From Tenrec ecaudatus (taxonomy: Eukaryota; Chordata; Mammalia; Afrosoricida; Tenrecidae), in the NCBI RefSeq assembly GCF_050624435.1, contig NC_134531.1, positions 256,570,812 to 256,634,811 on the forward strand: a DNA stretch of 64,000 nt, read 5' to 3'. Position 1 is the stretch's first letter; the number at the start of each line of letters is the position of its first letter. The notes beneath the pieces are model-generated. The model saw only the letters and a program-made list of their open reading frames with translations. It had not been told where the DNA came from and did not search any database. Below, piece by piece: positions 11,089 to 21,796 of the stretch. Both the position numbers and the translations under genes were made by a program.

Positions 11089-11186
11089 ATTGTTTCAAGA
11101 GGATGGCCAGATCAATGAGGTTGCATGACACCCTGTTTCCCTCACAACTGCTTCACAGAACAAGCTATCCCGGAGTTCATCACACT

Positions 11187-11345
11187 TGTCAGGTGCCATG
11201 GAGTCATTTCCAACCCATAGTGACTTCATGCAACACAGAATGGAACAGTGCCCAGTCCCTCATCCTCCCTACAACTGATCCACAACTGACCACACTATGT
11301 TTGATAGAGTCCTGCGAAAATCCAGGTCCCTCAAATTTGACGTAG
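11187..11345 (-). mobile_element. RTE LINE 3' end fragment
   Basis: Antisense copy of the RTE 3' end. 'gtgccatggagtcatttcc' then 'catagtgacttcatg' and 'aacacagaatgg' correspond to the reversed tail, which in other copies reads 'gcatagggttgctatgggtc ... cacctaacaac'. Only the last 150 bp or so are present, as expected from 5' truncation. Confidence 0.6.
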
Positions 11346-11436
11346 GCCTAGGTAGCAAACATGTTGCACAGGGGTCCGTGAAGTTGCAGACTAAGACCAG
11401 ACTAATACAAGAAGAGGCTCTGCAGTTCCCAGGATT

Positions 11437-11650
11437 CAAAATAAACAAATTGATGACCTTTTAGTCGATTCTGACTCATAAAACCCTACAGGATGACGTC
11501 GAACTGCCGTGGTGGGTTTCTGAATCATCTAAGGGAGCAGATGACTTCAAGTTCCTCCCATGGAAAGCTGTGGGGGTGGTTAAACTGCTGACCTTGCATT
11601 TGACAGACCATCTTGTAATCCACTCTGCCACCAAAGAAGCCCCTCAAAGA
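11437..11650 (-). mobile_element. AfroSINE copy
   Basis: In antisense the tail comes first ('tagtcgattctgactcataa'), then 'ccctacaggatgacgtcgaac', 'gtggttaaactgctgacc' and finally 'atccactctgccaccaaag', the reversed tRNA-like head. Near full length. Confidence 0.75.
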
Positions 11651-11784
11651 AGAATCGAATTCCATGACATGGATGGAGTAGAGAATTCGGGGCCTGCATT
11701 AGCTGCTGAGGCATTACTCAAAACGTAAAACTGCTGCATACCTCCCCTAATAATCAGAACTTGACCGTAACAATTATGCTGCTC

Positions 11785-12194
11785 TTATGAGGTGCCATCT
11801 AGTCGGTTCCAAATTATCCAGCTCCGCAGCACAGTTGTTCTTGCGCTTGGACCCATCGTTGCTCCCGCAGTGTCAGTTCATCTTCACCAGTGTCTGCCTC
11901 TTCTGTTGCTGTCTCGCTGCTTCACCAATCAGGGACTTCCTCAGAGGTCATGTCCGACTGCATGTCCAAAGTGGCTACCATTCTTCAAGGACAGGTCTGT
12001 TTGCTCTTTGGGCAGTCCTTAGCACTTTCAATATTCTTCACCAGCACCACCATTCAAATGCATACGGGGCCACGTGCATATGAGGCCATTGAAAATGCCG
12101 TGGTTTGGTCAGGAAGACCTACTCCCCAAAGTAGCGTTCTTGCTTTTCAACAGTTGAAAGACACCATGCACATCAGACTCACCCAATACCATTT
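11785..12194 (-). mobile_element. RTE LINE 3' fragment
   Basis: Antisense. It starts at the element's 3' terminus ('gaggtgccatctagtcgg') and runs back through 'agtggctaccattcttc', 'ttcaatattcttcaccag' and 'gccattgaaaatgcc' into the end of the reverse-transcriptase region. About 410 bp, 5'-truncated, with no surviving frame. Confidence 0.65.
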
Positions 12195-12385
12195 ACAAGG
12201 TTTTCAATAGCTAATTCCTCCGGAGTGGACACCTTATATCTTCTTTGTAGTCTTTTCTTTGTCTGAAATCTCTGCTGAATCTTCTTTTCCTTGGGTGACC
12301 CTGCTGGTATTTGGAAAACTAATGATCTATCTTCCAGCATCATAACAACACACATGCCACCACAACATGACAAACAGACAGTGTA
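12195..12385 (+). repeat. Unclassified dispersed module (copy 2)
   Basis: This copy contains 'gtgaccctgctggtatttgg' and 'cttccagcatcataacaaca' followed by 'catgccaccacaacatgac'. It is the sense-orientation version of the module seen reversed at 10575-10690. It abuts an antisense RTE 3' end. Confidence 0.55.
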
Positions 12386-12507
12386 AGTACAAAGTATAAG
12401 GGAAGGAAAATAAGAATTTGTCAGAAATGAAATGGAAACGTGCCTGTGTAATTTGGAATCCTGGAACTATTATTTTTTTTTTCCTTTTATTACCTACCCT
12501 CATATAG

Positions 12508-12705
12508 AGATAGGAGCCCTGGGGGCATGTTGGTTATATATTGTGCTGCTAGCTGCAAGGTCATCAGTTGGAAACCACCAGCTGCTGTTCAGGAGAAACA
12601 TGAGGCTTTCTAGTCGCATAAAGAACTATAGTCTTGAACCTCAAAATGGCTGTTCTACTCTGTCCTATATGGTCACTTTGAGGTGGCATTGACTAGAAGA
12701 TTGGT
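12508..12705 (+). mobile_element. AfroSINE copy
   Basis: Head 'aggagccctgggggcatg', B-box-like 'cagttggaaaccaccagc', then 'aacatgaggctttctag', 'ggctgttctactctgtcc' and tail 'aggtggcattgactag'. Essentially full length and moderately diverged. Confidence 0.88.
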
Positions 12706-13095
12706 TTAGTTTTCCATGTACTGAAAGATGCATGCTCCTAAGGGGATGATGAAGGCATGCCTCTTTGAAGACATGTGACATGCAGACTTGGATCAAATAG
12801 ATAGGGACAAATCATCTTTTTTAACAATCAAGGGAATGGAAACTCTTATACGCTAATCAAAGGAGTGGAAACTCTTATATGCTCATCACTCATCAAAGTC
12901 TAAGTCCTACAAGGAAAGCTCCTGAACTGCTCAGCAGTCCAACAATAAGCGTGCAGCAGCCACTCTGCAGGGTTTATTCTGACCAGCTACCTGTGTCTGC
13001 TGGATGCACTCCGTGCTACCCTTTCCTGTGCCCAACACACGCAAATATAGGTGTGCACATCGAAATACACATGCATGCCTGTCTACATCCCAGAG
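12706..13095. other. Unassigned stretch with a 29-bp tandem duplication
   Basis: Units at 12826-12854 and 12855-12883 share 'aatcaa..g.' and 'tggaaactcttata', with three differences over 29 bp. Otherwise nothing is recognised. Confidence 0.6.
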
Positions 13096-13099
13096 ACCC

Positions 13100-13270
13100 T
13101 GGTGTGTCAGCCAGGGGCAGCTCACTGCAGGATTCAAACTCACCAGTGGCTCCACAGAAGCAAGATCAAGCAATCTTCTCTTTTGCAGATTTAGGGTAGG
13201 AAATGCTACAGGGCAATTTGACTTTATTTATAGAGTCAGTATGAATCAGAATTAAGTCAATGTCAAGAGA
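13100..13270 (+). mobile_element. AfroSINE copy, 5' truncated
   Basis: It begins inside the tRNA-like region ('ggattcaaactcaccagtgg'). It continues through 'cacagaagcaagatcaag', 'tgctacagggcaatttgac' and the tail 'agtatgaatcagaattaag'. The head is missing or unrecognisable. Confidence 0.65.
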
Positions 13271-13309
13271 TTTTGTTTGTTCCAGGAATAACTACATTTT
13301 TTAATTCCC

Positions 13310-13495
13310 TTTTGCTTTGGTTAATCATTTTATTGGGTGTTCATACAACTCTTATCACAATCCATACATATGTTCATTGTGTCAAGCACGTTTGCACATT
13401 TGTTGCCCTCATCATTCTCAAAACATTTTCTTACTACTTGAGTACTTGGTATCACCTCCTCGTTTTCCCCCTGCCACTCCCTCCCTCATGACTCT
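13310..13495 (-). mobile_element. Lineage-specific L1 3' end
   Basis: Antisense copy of the L1 3' end seen at 4780, 33816 and 51810. It starts with the reversed poly(A)-signal region ('taatcattttattgggtg'), then 'cttatcacaatccatac', 'catcattctcaaaacatt', and the reversed polypurine tract 'ccccctgccactccctccc'. It is truncated there, just before an ERVL-like LTR. Confidence 0.7.
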
Positions 13496-13519
13496 TTGAG
13501 CCCTTTTTCTGTGAATATC

Positions 13520-14109
13520 TGTGTTAATCTGGGTAGATCAGAGGGGGAAAAACTCATAAACATGCATATGTGCATAAGAAAGAGTTTTATATAAAAGAGC
13601 AATTGTATATTGAGAAAATATCTCAGCCCAGTCCAGATCAAGTCCATAAGTCTGATATTAGTCCATATATCTGATACCAATCTATAAAGTCCTCTTCAGA
13701 CTCACGAAACACATGCAATGAGGACGAATGCAGGTAAATCATAGTCCAGTGGGTGGGAAATCTTGTGGATCCAGTGGTGTTGTAAGCCTCTCAGTGCTTG
13801 CAGGGGTCTCCACATGTTTCCTTCACCTCTGAAACTCTGACTGCCTCAAAGTAGCTTCATGTGGCTTCTCCTCAGGGATGTCTTGTAGGGAGTCAGTCTT
13901 GTCAGTAGAGAATCTCCAAGGGAGTGAGCTGAGAGAGGGTGTTTCCTACCTCCAAGGAGGAAAACAGAAGAGTTCCCAGAATCCTCATGAGAAGGCTATG
14001 CCCACACAGAGGGCTCATTGGCTATGACCCGATTGAGAGACTAGACCCCACCCCTTCACTCTTGATCCTTTCAAGTTCCAAACTGACACCAGATGATGTA
14101 ACTACCACA
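13520..14109 (-). mobile_element. ERVL/MLT2-like LTR
   Basis: Plus-strand ends are 'tgtgttaatctgggtagatc' and 'cagatgatgtaactaccaca', the reversed MLT2-type termini. The internal sequence aligns by eye with the LTRs at 38758 and 58915: 'agtccataagtctgatatta', 'ataaagtcctcttcagactc' and 'acatgcaatga'. Flanks 'atatc' and 'gcatc' agree at 3 of 5 positions, so a decayed 5-bp duplication is possible. Confidence 0.78.
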
Positions 14110-14162
14110 GCATCTTGAGGACTCCTCATATCTTGCTAGCAGCTACTTAGCTATTAAGCTAT

Positions 14163-14225
14163 TTGTTGTTGCTCTGATCTGTTACACTGACTCATTATGA
14201 TCACATGTAGAACAGAAAAGTTACC
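14163..14225 (-). mobile_element. Short RTE/AfroSINE 3' tail remnant
   Basis: 'ttgttgttgctctgatctg' followed by 'gactcattatgatcacatgt' and 'agaacagaaa' fits the reversed shared RTE/SINE tail. Only about 60 bp, so uncertain. Confidence 0.4.
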
Positions 14226-14299
14226 CAGTTTTTGTATACTGAGATATTCTCAAGGATGTTCATGTCCTTGAGTTTATTTTTGTGATATTTTGAGTGTCT

Positions 14300-14450
14300 T
14301 CCAATTTAAGGGGCTCATCTTTTAGCACTCTATCACACAATATTCTATTTGTGCTTAAAATTTTCATTGGATAACTTCATAAGGCAATTGTCTAGGTCTT
14401 TTTTCCAAGCCTGCTAATTTACTGTTAGAGAGGCAAATCTCACTGAACAG
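14300..14450 (+). repeat. Probable 5' part of the unclassified dispersed module
   Basis: 'catcttttagcactctatc' and 'ttttcattggataacttca' followed by 'taaggc' resemble what I recall as the upstream part of the module at 12195 and 60590. The second half, with the 'ccagcatcac' block, is not present here. Confidence 0.35.
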
Positions 14451-14664
14451 GAATGATCATATTAACATAGTTTTATTTAAAGAGATACCCAGTGTATATA
14501 TGAAAGTAGAAGTTGTAAAAGAAAGCTAGCTCCAGTTGAACTGACCACACCATAGTTATTCCTCTTTCAGGCATTCACATTTCACATAAATGTCCACCCC
14601 TGCCAGATACATTTACACTCAATAGTCACTATTCTGGTTATGTGTTTGTTTATGTCCATCCTTC

Positions 14665-14830
14665 AAATTTTGCCATAAAGTCTTTCAATATCGTGACTTG
14701 CATTTTTTCTTCAGTTCTTCCTAATTGAGACATTCTGACTGTGGTCTTCCATTTGGTTTTCTAGCTCTAGGTCTTTGTATGTTTCATTACGATACTTTGC
14801 ATTTTTACTTTGTCTTTATGAGCACATATA
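14665..14830 (-). mobile_element. RTE LINE internal fragment
   Basis: Antisense. 'cattttttcttcagttcttc' and 'ggttttctagctctaggtc' then 'tttgtatgtttcattacgat' parallel the RTE segment between endonuclease and reverse transcriptase, also seen reversed around 27180-27260 and 57980-58060. Confidence 0.6.
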
Positions 14831-14965
14831 GAATTGTTGCTTTTAGCTTGTGTCAAGTTAGCACCAATTAATAGAAACACTACAGGTAAGACAATGAGAA
14901 ATTTATTGGCCCTACTATCCTCACAACTGGATCACTTTGGTTCTACTCTGGGAAGGAGGATGTTG

Positions 14966-15070
14966 CTTTTGTTGATGTGTGTCATTGGGTGGATTTCAGC
15001 TCACAGCCACCTTACAGAGTAGAATTGCCTCGAAAGATGCCTAGTCTGTAATCTTTACAAGAGTAGATTT
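14966..15070 (-). mobile_element. AfroSINE fragment (3' half)
   Basis: In antisense: 'gtcattgggtggatttcagc', 'cagagtagaattgcctcg', then 'agtctgtaatctttacaag' and 'agtagatttcca'. The tRNA-like head is absent. Confidence 0.65.
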
Positions 15071-16183
15071 CCAAATATTTTCAGCAGTAGTGACCCCCTG
15101 AAATTATATTCAATCATATAATATGAGTCTCTGTAATTTTGTGCCAATCAAAATCAGTTTCCAAAATTGAATTTCAATTAAATTAATTCAGAAAGCTTTA
15201 ATTTAAATCTTTCAAAACATTGAGTTGCTTGGACAATTAGGAATCAGTAATGCACTCATACAAGTCATGCCAAATTAGAACCTCACATTTGCAATGTGCA
15301 AAAGACAATTTTGGTGACAGACAGCTGTGACAGCTGTGAAAACAAAGAAAATAGGAATAAGGCCAATAGGTAAAACGACTTAGAAAAAATAATGTATACT
15401 CTCCAATATCCTGTTAGTATTTTCCCATTTAAATTTTATAGGACAAGTGTAAGAAGTTTTAGTAACATTGTTGATAGGTAGTGCTCAATGAACCCCACTC
15501 TTAAAGAGGGTCACATGAAAATGTCACATGCCACGTGTGCTCCTGCTCCACATTAAGATGCACAGATGCTCTCTTGTGAGACGTGTAACAATAATGTTGG
15601 GAAAAGCAAACATGTGACAGCATCCTTTTAGGGAAAAGAAGATGAAGAATTTTCTTTCTATGTCAATTAATCTGCTTGCAAAACCATCATAAAAGTTGAC
15701 AAGAAAGCTATATTTTCAAGCACAACATGAAAATAAAAAAGAGCATTACCATCAACACGATTAATGACAAAAACATCTTTGTAGTCTATTTGCTTTTTTG
15801 TTGTTGTTCAGTTTAAAAATTCGGAAAAAGATACATAACTTCCTTATTGACTATTTCCTTGATTTAAACATTAAAATGAAAATACTTTCTTATATTCATA
15901 TTTTCGCTTCCCAAACATTTACAAAAGTGCTGTGACAGTGATTTGCATTTTTGAAGAGATAGAGGAAGCTGGACAATTTTGGACTTGGTTTTCTAAACAG
16001 TTTAATAATTCCTTATTATGGAATTCAGCTTCCAAAGGCACTGTTCTTTCAGAAGCATTAGTTATTAATGTCCATCAGGTAAACCAATACCTTCATGGAA
16101 ATGCCCAGATGCAGTCTCCTAGGTAACGCAGCTTGCAGTTCTAAAATGCAATTATATACTCCATACTAAACTCTCTAATCCAG
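15071..16183. other. AT-rich non-coding stretch, nothing recognised
   Basis: A kilobase of AT-rich sequence without recognised repeats, exons or RNA genes. Confidence 0.5.
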
Positions 16184-16744
16184 TGTGATACTTAGTATTT
16201 TTGTGCCAACATGACACCTGAAAGAAGATGAGGTAGTTAGTTTATTATGCCAGCCTGGCCGATAAACACATGTGGGATTAATTGAAGGGTGGAGAGATGA
16301 ATGGCATGGCAAGCCTCGCCTTTCTTGTCTCTCACTCTTTGATCATTAGGCCAGTGTGCAGATGCCTTGCTTGTTCTGTGCCTCTATTTGCAAGCTACAC
16401 TACCTGTGGGACACCTAACCTGTGAGATGTGCCACTGTAATTTGAGGTGCCTTTAAGACCTGCCTCACCACACAATTGCAATTTACATCTCTTGAGCTGG
16501 TAACTGACTGTTGGTGACCTGACTGTTGGTGAATGGACTGATAGTTGGTAACCTGCCTGTCTGTTTGCTGCCTGTGTCCAGATCACCTGAATCTCTCTAC
16601 AGAGGACTACTTGGCAGCCCTCAAGACTTGAAGGACTGCCAGTGTCTCACAACTCTCTCACGGGAGTGAGATGCACTGAACCATTTTTACTGCTTTATAA
16701 TTCAACTGTTCATTTCTTGTGTTATATATCTATCTACCTGTATG

Positions 16745-16826
<82 letters not shown>

Positions 16827-16870
16827 TTAGCAATCTGGTTTTGTCTCTCCAGAGAACCCTGTCTAACACA
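16184..16870 (+). mobile_element. ERVL/MLT2-like LTR containing a TA expansion
   Basis: The start 'tgtgatacttagtatttttg' followed by 'tgccaacatga' and the end 'ttgtctctccagagaaccct' followed by 'gtctaacaca' are MLT2-type termini in sense. A long (TA)n tract (16751-16822) sits near the 3' end, where MLT2 LTRs normally carry a shorter AT run. A second LTR 3' portion follows without a gap. Confidence 0.78.
16751..16822. repeat. (TA)n microsatellite
   Basis: An uninterrupted TA dinucleotide tract of about 72 bp inside the LTR. The short Tyr/Ile-alternating open frames here are artefacts of the repeat. Confidence 0.97.
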
Positions 16871-17268
16871 GAAGATATGGGGGAGTTCAGCCCGTCAGTC
16901 AGGTTTCAGCCTAATGACCTCCTTGGTGGTGCCACTGAGATATTTAGCTTCTCTCACACAGGCTTCAATTTCCTGCTTGCTGGACACCCAGAGAGCTGCT
17001 GAAACCCTGCAATGTTCCCACCGACAATGGATTCACATTAATTTGCCCTCACCAACCTGTGTTGTTCCTGCACTGCATCATTGCATGTGACTGCATGAGT
17101 CTGAAGAGGAACTTATGGAATCTTATCCAATGTATGGACTTGAGTTGGACTGGATTGGGATGTTTTCTTAATATATAATTAATGTAATTAATTCTTGATA
17201 TAAACCTCTCTCTCATACATATATGAATGTCTCTGGATTTGTTTCTTTGGTCAACCCGGCCTAACACA
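16871..17268 (+). mobile_element. ERVL/MLT2-like LTR, 3' portion only
   Basis: Begins directly after the previous LTR end and runs to 'tctttggtcaacccggcc' followed by 'taacaca'. Internal strings 'catgagtctgaagaggaac' and 'acttgagttggactgg' are the sense version of the LTR at 27357. No LTR start is visible. Either this copy is 5' truncated or the two are parts of one composite LTR. Confidence 0.68.
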
Positions 17269-18554
17269 CTCAGTCACTTCACAAATGCTCATATTTCTGC
17301 ATTATTTAATAAGAGCATCTGAATAATAAAACTTCCTAAGCATCTTAGTCTTAGAAGCTTCTTTAATATAAATGTCACTTTCTGTCTAACTTTACTTTAG
17401 ATCCTGACATCAAGCATGGCACTAGAATCTAGTTACTGAGTATCTTTAGATCTTGAGAGTCATAAAACTGAAAATATATTTCAGGTAGGTAATTCAATTT
17501 TGCCTATAAGCATAACATTTCCCCCATAATTAACCCCGCACGTCTGGGAGCTCAGTGGTAGATTTAACCATCATTTCAGCCTTGCTGTGGTGGTTCAGAG
17601 CAGCAGATTACATGGCATTCCAAAAGGGAGATAAAGAAAGAAACAGCGTCTCAACTCCTGGGAGCCCAGAGGCAATAGGCTATCTATCAAAGACTTTTGC
17701 TTTTATATCTTACACTGTACCTGGATCTCAGAGCTAGAGGTACTACTTTTAGATAACACATAACTTACACTTAACCTTTAGATCTTGGTCTGTCAGCTAA
17801 GTTTGAGAAAGTAGCATTTTTTTATTGTTAAATTTTATTCTAAATTTAGATTTCTAAAGTATTTCAAGCTTTTAAGGGGCTGCTTTTACTCCACTATTTT
17901 TCAAAAGAAGCATGACAAATGGATTCCTTTATGACTCCTTTTCTGACAAACACTTAGTAAACATCAGTCAAATGTACTCAGATCCAGGAGTTGAAATGCT
18001 AGTTAATTGGGGAAAAGTTACCGTTGGTGGAAGGGGCCTATGAAAGGAGACCCAGGAAGCATAGATGACCTTGTCACATTGACTACTGATGACCTTGTCA
18101 CATTGACTACTACAGCAGCATTTCTTCTACCAGATATAGTGTTTCTAATCGCTTACAGTTTTAGCAATATTTGAAGCATTTTAGAAATGATTGTATATGA
18201 TTTATGGATTCTGAATATTCATCACTAATTATTGGTTTTCTTAGATTTCATAATGACAAGAACCATACATAGCTTATTTATTTTTATTTCAGATTTCTTT
18301 CATAATGCTGAAAAAAATAACTTCTATCACTCTATTCAGCTTTTTTACCTTTTAATCACTCTTCCTGCTCACAGTTTTACTTCCTTGTTAATTCCAAACT
18401 AGAATATACTGCTGCATCTTTTGAGTTTGTATATACATGGATTTCACTGCATGCAATTTCTTTTTCTTTCAAGCTATTAAAATATCTCAGTTGTATCATC
18501 GTACTAATATTTTATAGTTCTTTACACACTTGTCTGTTTCCAAACTAGAGAAGA
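17269..18554. other. AT-rich non-coding stretch
   Basis: Nothing is recognised apart from a perfect 24-bp tandem duplication (18064-18111). A tRNA-like string near 17537-17600 was considered and rejected. Confidence 0.45.
18064..18111. repeat. Perfect 24-bp tandem duplication
   Basis: The unit starting 'gatgaccttgtcacattgac' occupies 18064-18087 and 18088-18111 without a mismatch. It is most likely a recent slippage or repair duplication. Confidence 0.92.
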
Positions 18555-19048
18555 ATTTCACCAAGATTTAAATGCATGCATTCCAGTAATTCTTTCTTAT
18601 GCAATATCGTTTTTCATATGCATATGATATGACAAAAAATACCACTGTATGGTTTAAGAGCACTTTACACCTCAAAGTGGAATCTTTGCATTCTAACATT
18701 TTAATAAGATATTTTCTAGCAGACTTCCCCTTTTGTTCTTTGATTTTTGATTGAGGTTCTCATTGTGGATTCAAGTAAAATGAAATCTTTAACAACTTCT
18801 GTATTTTCCTCATTTATGATAATCTTGCTTAATAGACAAGTCGTGAAAATTTATATTTTCTGTCTGTTGAAATGTAACCCATTTCATGTCTTTGATCTTC
18901 ATTAATAAGTGCTCCAGTACTTCTTTAATTTCACAAAGCAAGGTTATGTCATATTACAGGTTGTTAGAGTCTTCCAGAGTCCTGATTTCTCATTCTTCAT
19001 ATAGTTCTGACACTTGAATATTTTCTCAGCATACAGATTGAATCCACC
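18555..19048 (-). mobile_element. RTE LINE fragment (end of RT domain)
   Basis: Antisense. 'tcatatgcatatgatatgac', 'gattcaagtaaaatgaaatc', 'tctttgatcttcattaataa', 'aagcaaggttatgtcatat' and finally 'tcagcatacagattgaatcc' follow RTE order from the 3' side of the reverse transcriptase towards the catalytic region. It is truncated there and abuts the dispersed module. Confidence 0.68.
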
Positions 19049-19140
19049 ACTTCTCAGACACTTTGGGATGGCTTGTGTGTTGCTGTGATGCTGGACACTA
19101 TGTTGCTGACATTTCAAATGCCGGGGAGCTTCTGCACTAA
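19049..19140 (-). repeat. Unclassified dispersed module (copy 3)
   Basis: On the minus strand: 'tgtccagcatcacagcaaca' followed by 'cacaagccatccc' and preceded by 'cggcatttgaaatg'. This matches the core of the copies at 12195-12385 and 60590-60722. Confidence 0.55.
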
Positions 19141-19249
19141 CAACATGCAAAGAGACAAGATTGACTACCCACGTTGGAGAAACTCTGAAAACCTTATGCA
19201 TAGCTTACAAACATCCTCAGATACTTAAGGCCCAATGAATGGAAGCAGA

Positions 19250-21796
19250 GCATTGTCAGAGATGGTGTCAAAGAATGGGTCCCTCTGGTTCAATGTGACG
19301 AAAGAGTTTTGTCAACCATGGTGACATGAGTCAGATAAAACTCATGGTACTAGAGTGTTTATTTGCTGATGGAACACAAATCAAATAAAGAAACACTGCT
19401 GAAAATATTAGTAGTGATCACAACTTGGAATGTGCAAAGTATGAATCTAAGAAATTTGGTAGTGTTCAAAAATGAAAGGGAACCCATAAGGCCCATTTTG
19501 AATCAGAAAATCCTATGAGTTAGTATACTGGGTAAAAGAAAATCAAGAAGAATGATATGGCATTTATTGTAAAAAAGGATACCTCAAAATCAATCATGAA
19601 ACACAAGGTTGTCTGCCATAGGATTATATCTATTCAAGGAAATCCAATCAATACAAATATTATTCAAATGTATGCACCAAGCAAATGCTAGTGTGGAGGA
19701 AGTGAAAGAATTCTACCAAAGATTTCAGTCAACAATTGATAAAACCTGAAATCAATATGCATTGATAATTGTTGGTAATTAGAATACAATAGTAAGAACC
19801 AAAAAGAAACAGTAGTTGGAAATTATGGACTATGTAGGAGGAATGAAGCTGGAGATCACATAATAGAATTCTGCAAAACAATTGACTTATTTATAGCAAA
19901 TATGTTTTTTTTTTCAACAACACAATACACCTGTACTTCCCCGGATTAAATACAAAAAAATCCCATTGACTACTGTGTGGAAAATTTGCTAAAGAAAATC
20001 AATATCAGCAGCGAAAATCAGATCAGTGACAGACTGTGGAACAAATCATCAGTTGCTGATATGTAAGATCAGGATAAAGTTGAAGAAAATGAAAACAAGT
20101 CCACAAGAACCAAGATATGACCTTCAGTCTATCCCACCTGAACTTCAAGAACACGTCAAGAAAAGATTTGATGCCTTCAACGCTAATGACAGAAGAGCTG
20201 TGTGAGGATATCAAGCACATCATACTGAAAGGAAGCAAAAGGACATTAAACTAGACAGGGAATAAATAAAAGATCAATGTGGATGCAAGAAGAGGCTCTT
20301 AATTACTGACTAATAAAACTTGCTATTAATTACTGACTAATGCAAGTGGATGAAAGGATGAAGTCAAAGAGCTGAATAGGAAAATTTAAAGAACACCTTG
20401 AGAGAAAAAAAAGACAAAATGATAATGAATGGGAAAAGACCTAGAGTTAAAAACTGAAAATGAAGACCATAGCATATCTTCTGAAACAACTCAATAAAAA
20501 TTCAAGACTTTAGTTGCAATCTTGAAATATTCTATAGGCAAAATATTGAATGGTGCAGAAAGCATCCAAAGAAGATGGAAAGAATACACAGCATCACTGT
20601 ACCAGAAAGAATTAATGAACTTTCCCCCACTTCAGGAATTAGCATATGAGCAAGAACCAATGATGCTGAAGGAAGAACTTCAAGTTACACTGAAAGCAAT
20701 AGCGTTACACAAGAATTCAGAAATTGATGGAATGCCAATTGAAATGTTTCAACAAGCTTCTGAGGCTCTGGAAGCACCCACTTGACTATGCCAGGGCATT
20801 TGGAAGACATCTGACCCACTGGCCAATTACCTGGAGGAGTTCCATATATGTACACATTCTAAAGAACCGTGACCCAAAAGAATGATAAAACTGTAGAATA
20901 GTATCACTGACATCAGATGTGAGTAAAATTTTGCTGAAGATCATCCAATAATGTTTACATCAATACATTGACCATGAGCTTCCATTGGTTCAGGCAAGAC
21001 TCAAAAGAGGACATGGAACAGGGGAGATCAATGCTTATGTCAGAGGGCCCCTGGCTCAAAGCAACGACCACCACAAAGATGTTTATTTGTATTTTATTGG
21101 CTAAGACATTTGATTGTGGGGATCATAACAAATTATAGATAACCTTGAGAAGATTGGAATTCCAGAACACTTCATGGTGCTTATGAAAAACTTTTACACG
21201 GATAAAGAGGCAATTGTACAAACAGAACAAGGGGACACACACATGGTTTAAACTCAGGAAGGATGTGCAACAAGGTTCTATTTTCTCATTATATCATTCA
21301 ATCTGCATGCTGAGTAAATAAACAGAGAAGCTGGCTTCTATGAAGAATACTGTGGCAGCAGGCTTGAATGAAGACTTATTAACAACCTGTAATATGCAGA
21401 TGATCAATCTTCCTTGCTGAAAGTGTGCAGGACTTGCATTACTTTCAGATGAAGATCAAGGATTACAGCCTTCAGTAGTCTTCAGTATGGATTACAATTC
21501 AACGTAAAGAAGAACCAAATCTTCACTTCTGGGCCACCAGGTAACATCATGATAAATGGTGAAAAAGTTGAAGTTGTCAAAGGTTTTATCTTGCTTGGAT
21601 CCACAATCAATGCTCATGGAAGCAACTGTCAGATGATCAAAAGATGAGTTGCCTTAGGTAAACTTGTTGCACAAGACCTCTTTGTCATTGTTGTTGGATG
21701 CCTAGAGGTCTTTAGAGTATTGAAAAGCAAGGATGTTACAATACTCTTTAGAATCCTTTAGAATATTTAAGAACAAGGATGCTACTTTGAGGACTA
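19250..21796 (+). mobile_element. RTE (BovB-like) LINE, older copy, first part: endonuclease and reverse transcriptase
   Basis: A decayed RTE retrotransposon, not a functional gene. The endonuclease region gives translated pieces such as MAFIVKKDTSKS and IISIQGNPINTNIIQMYAPS around 19550-19690, and a GNYG/GDHIIEFCKTID-like stretch near 19820-19890. The reverse-transcriptase region gives KTFDCGDHNKL near 21100, where RTEs usually have KAFD(C)VDH. Frames are broken by many stops and shifts. The copy is cut at 21796 by a second RTE insertion and resumes at 23407. The 5' boundary is approximate. Confidence 0.8.

Noticed and set aside
16642-17002. Open frames rich in Tyr and Ile
   Set aside because: They are translations of the (TA)n tract in the LTR.
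17537-17640. tRNA-like string ('ggagctcagtggtag' and 'ggtggttcagagc') as a tRNA gene or SINE
   Set aside because: It resembles A- and B-box spacing, but no cloverleaf acceptor pairing is visible and the downstream SINE body is not recognisable.
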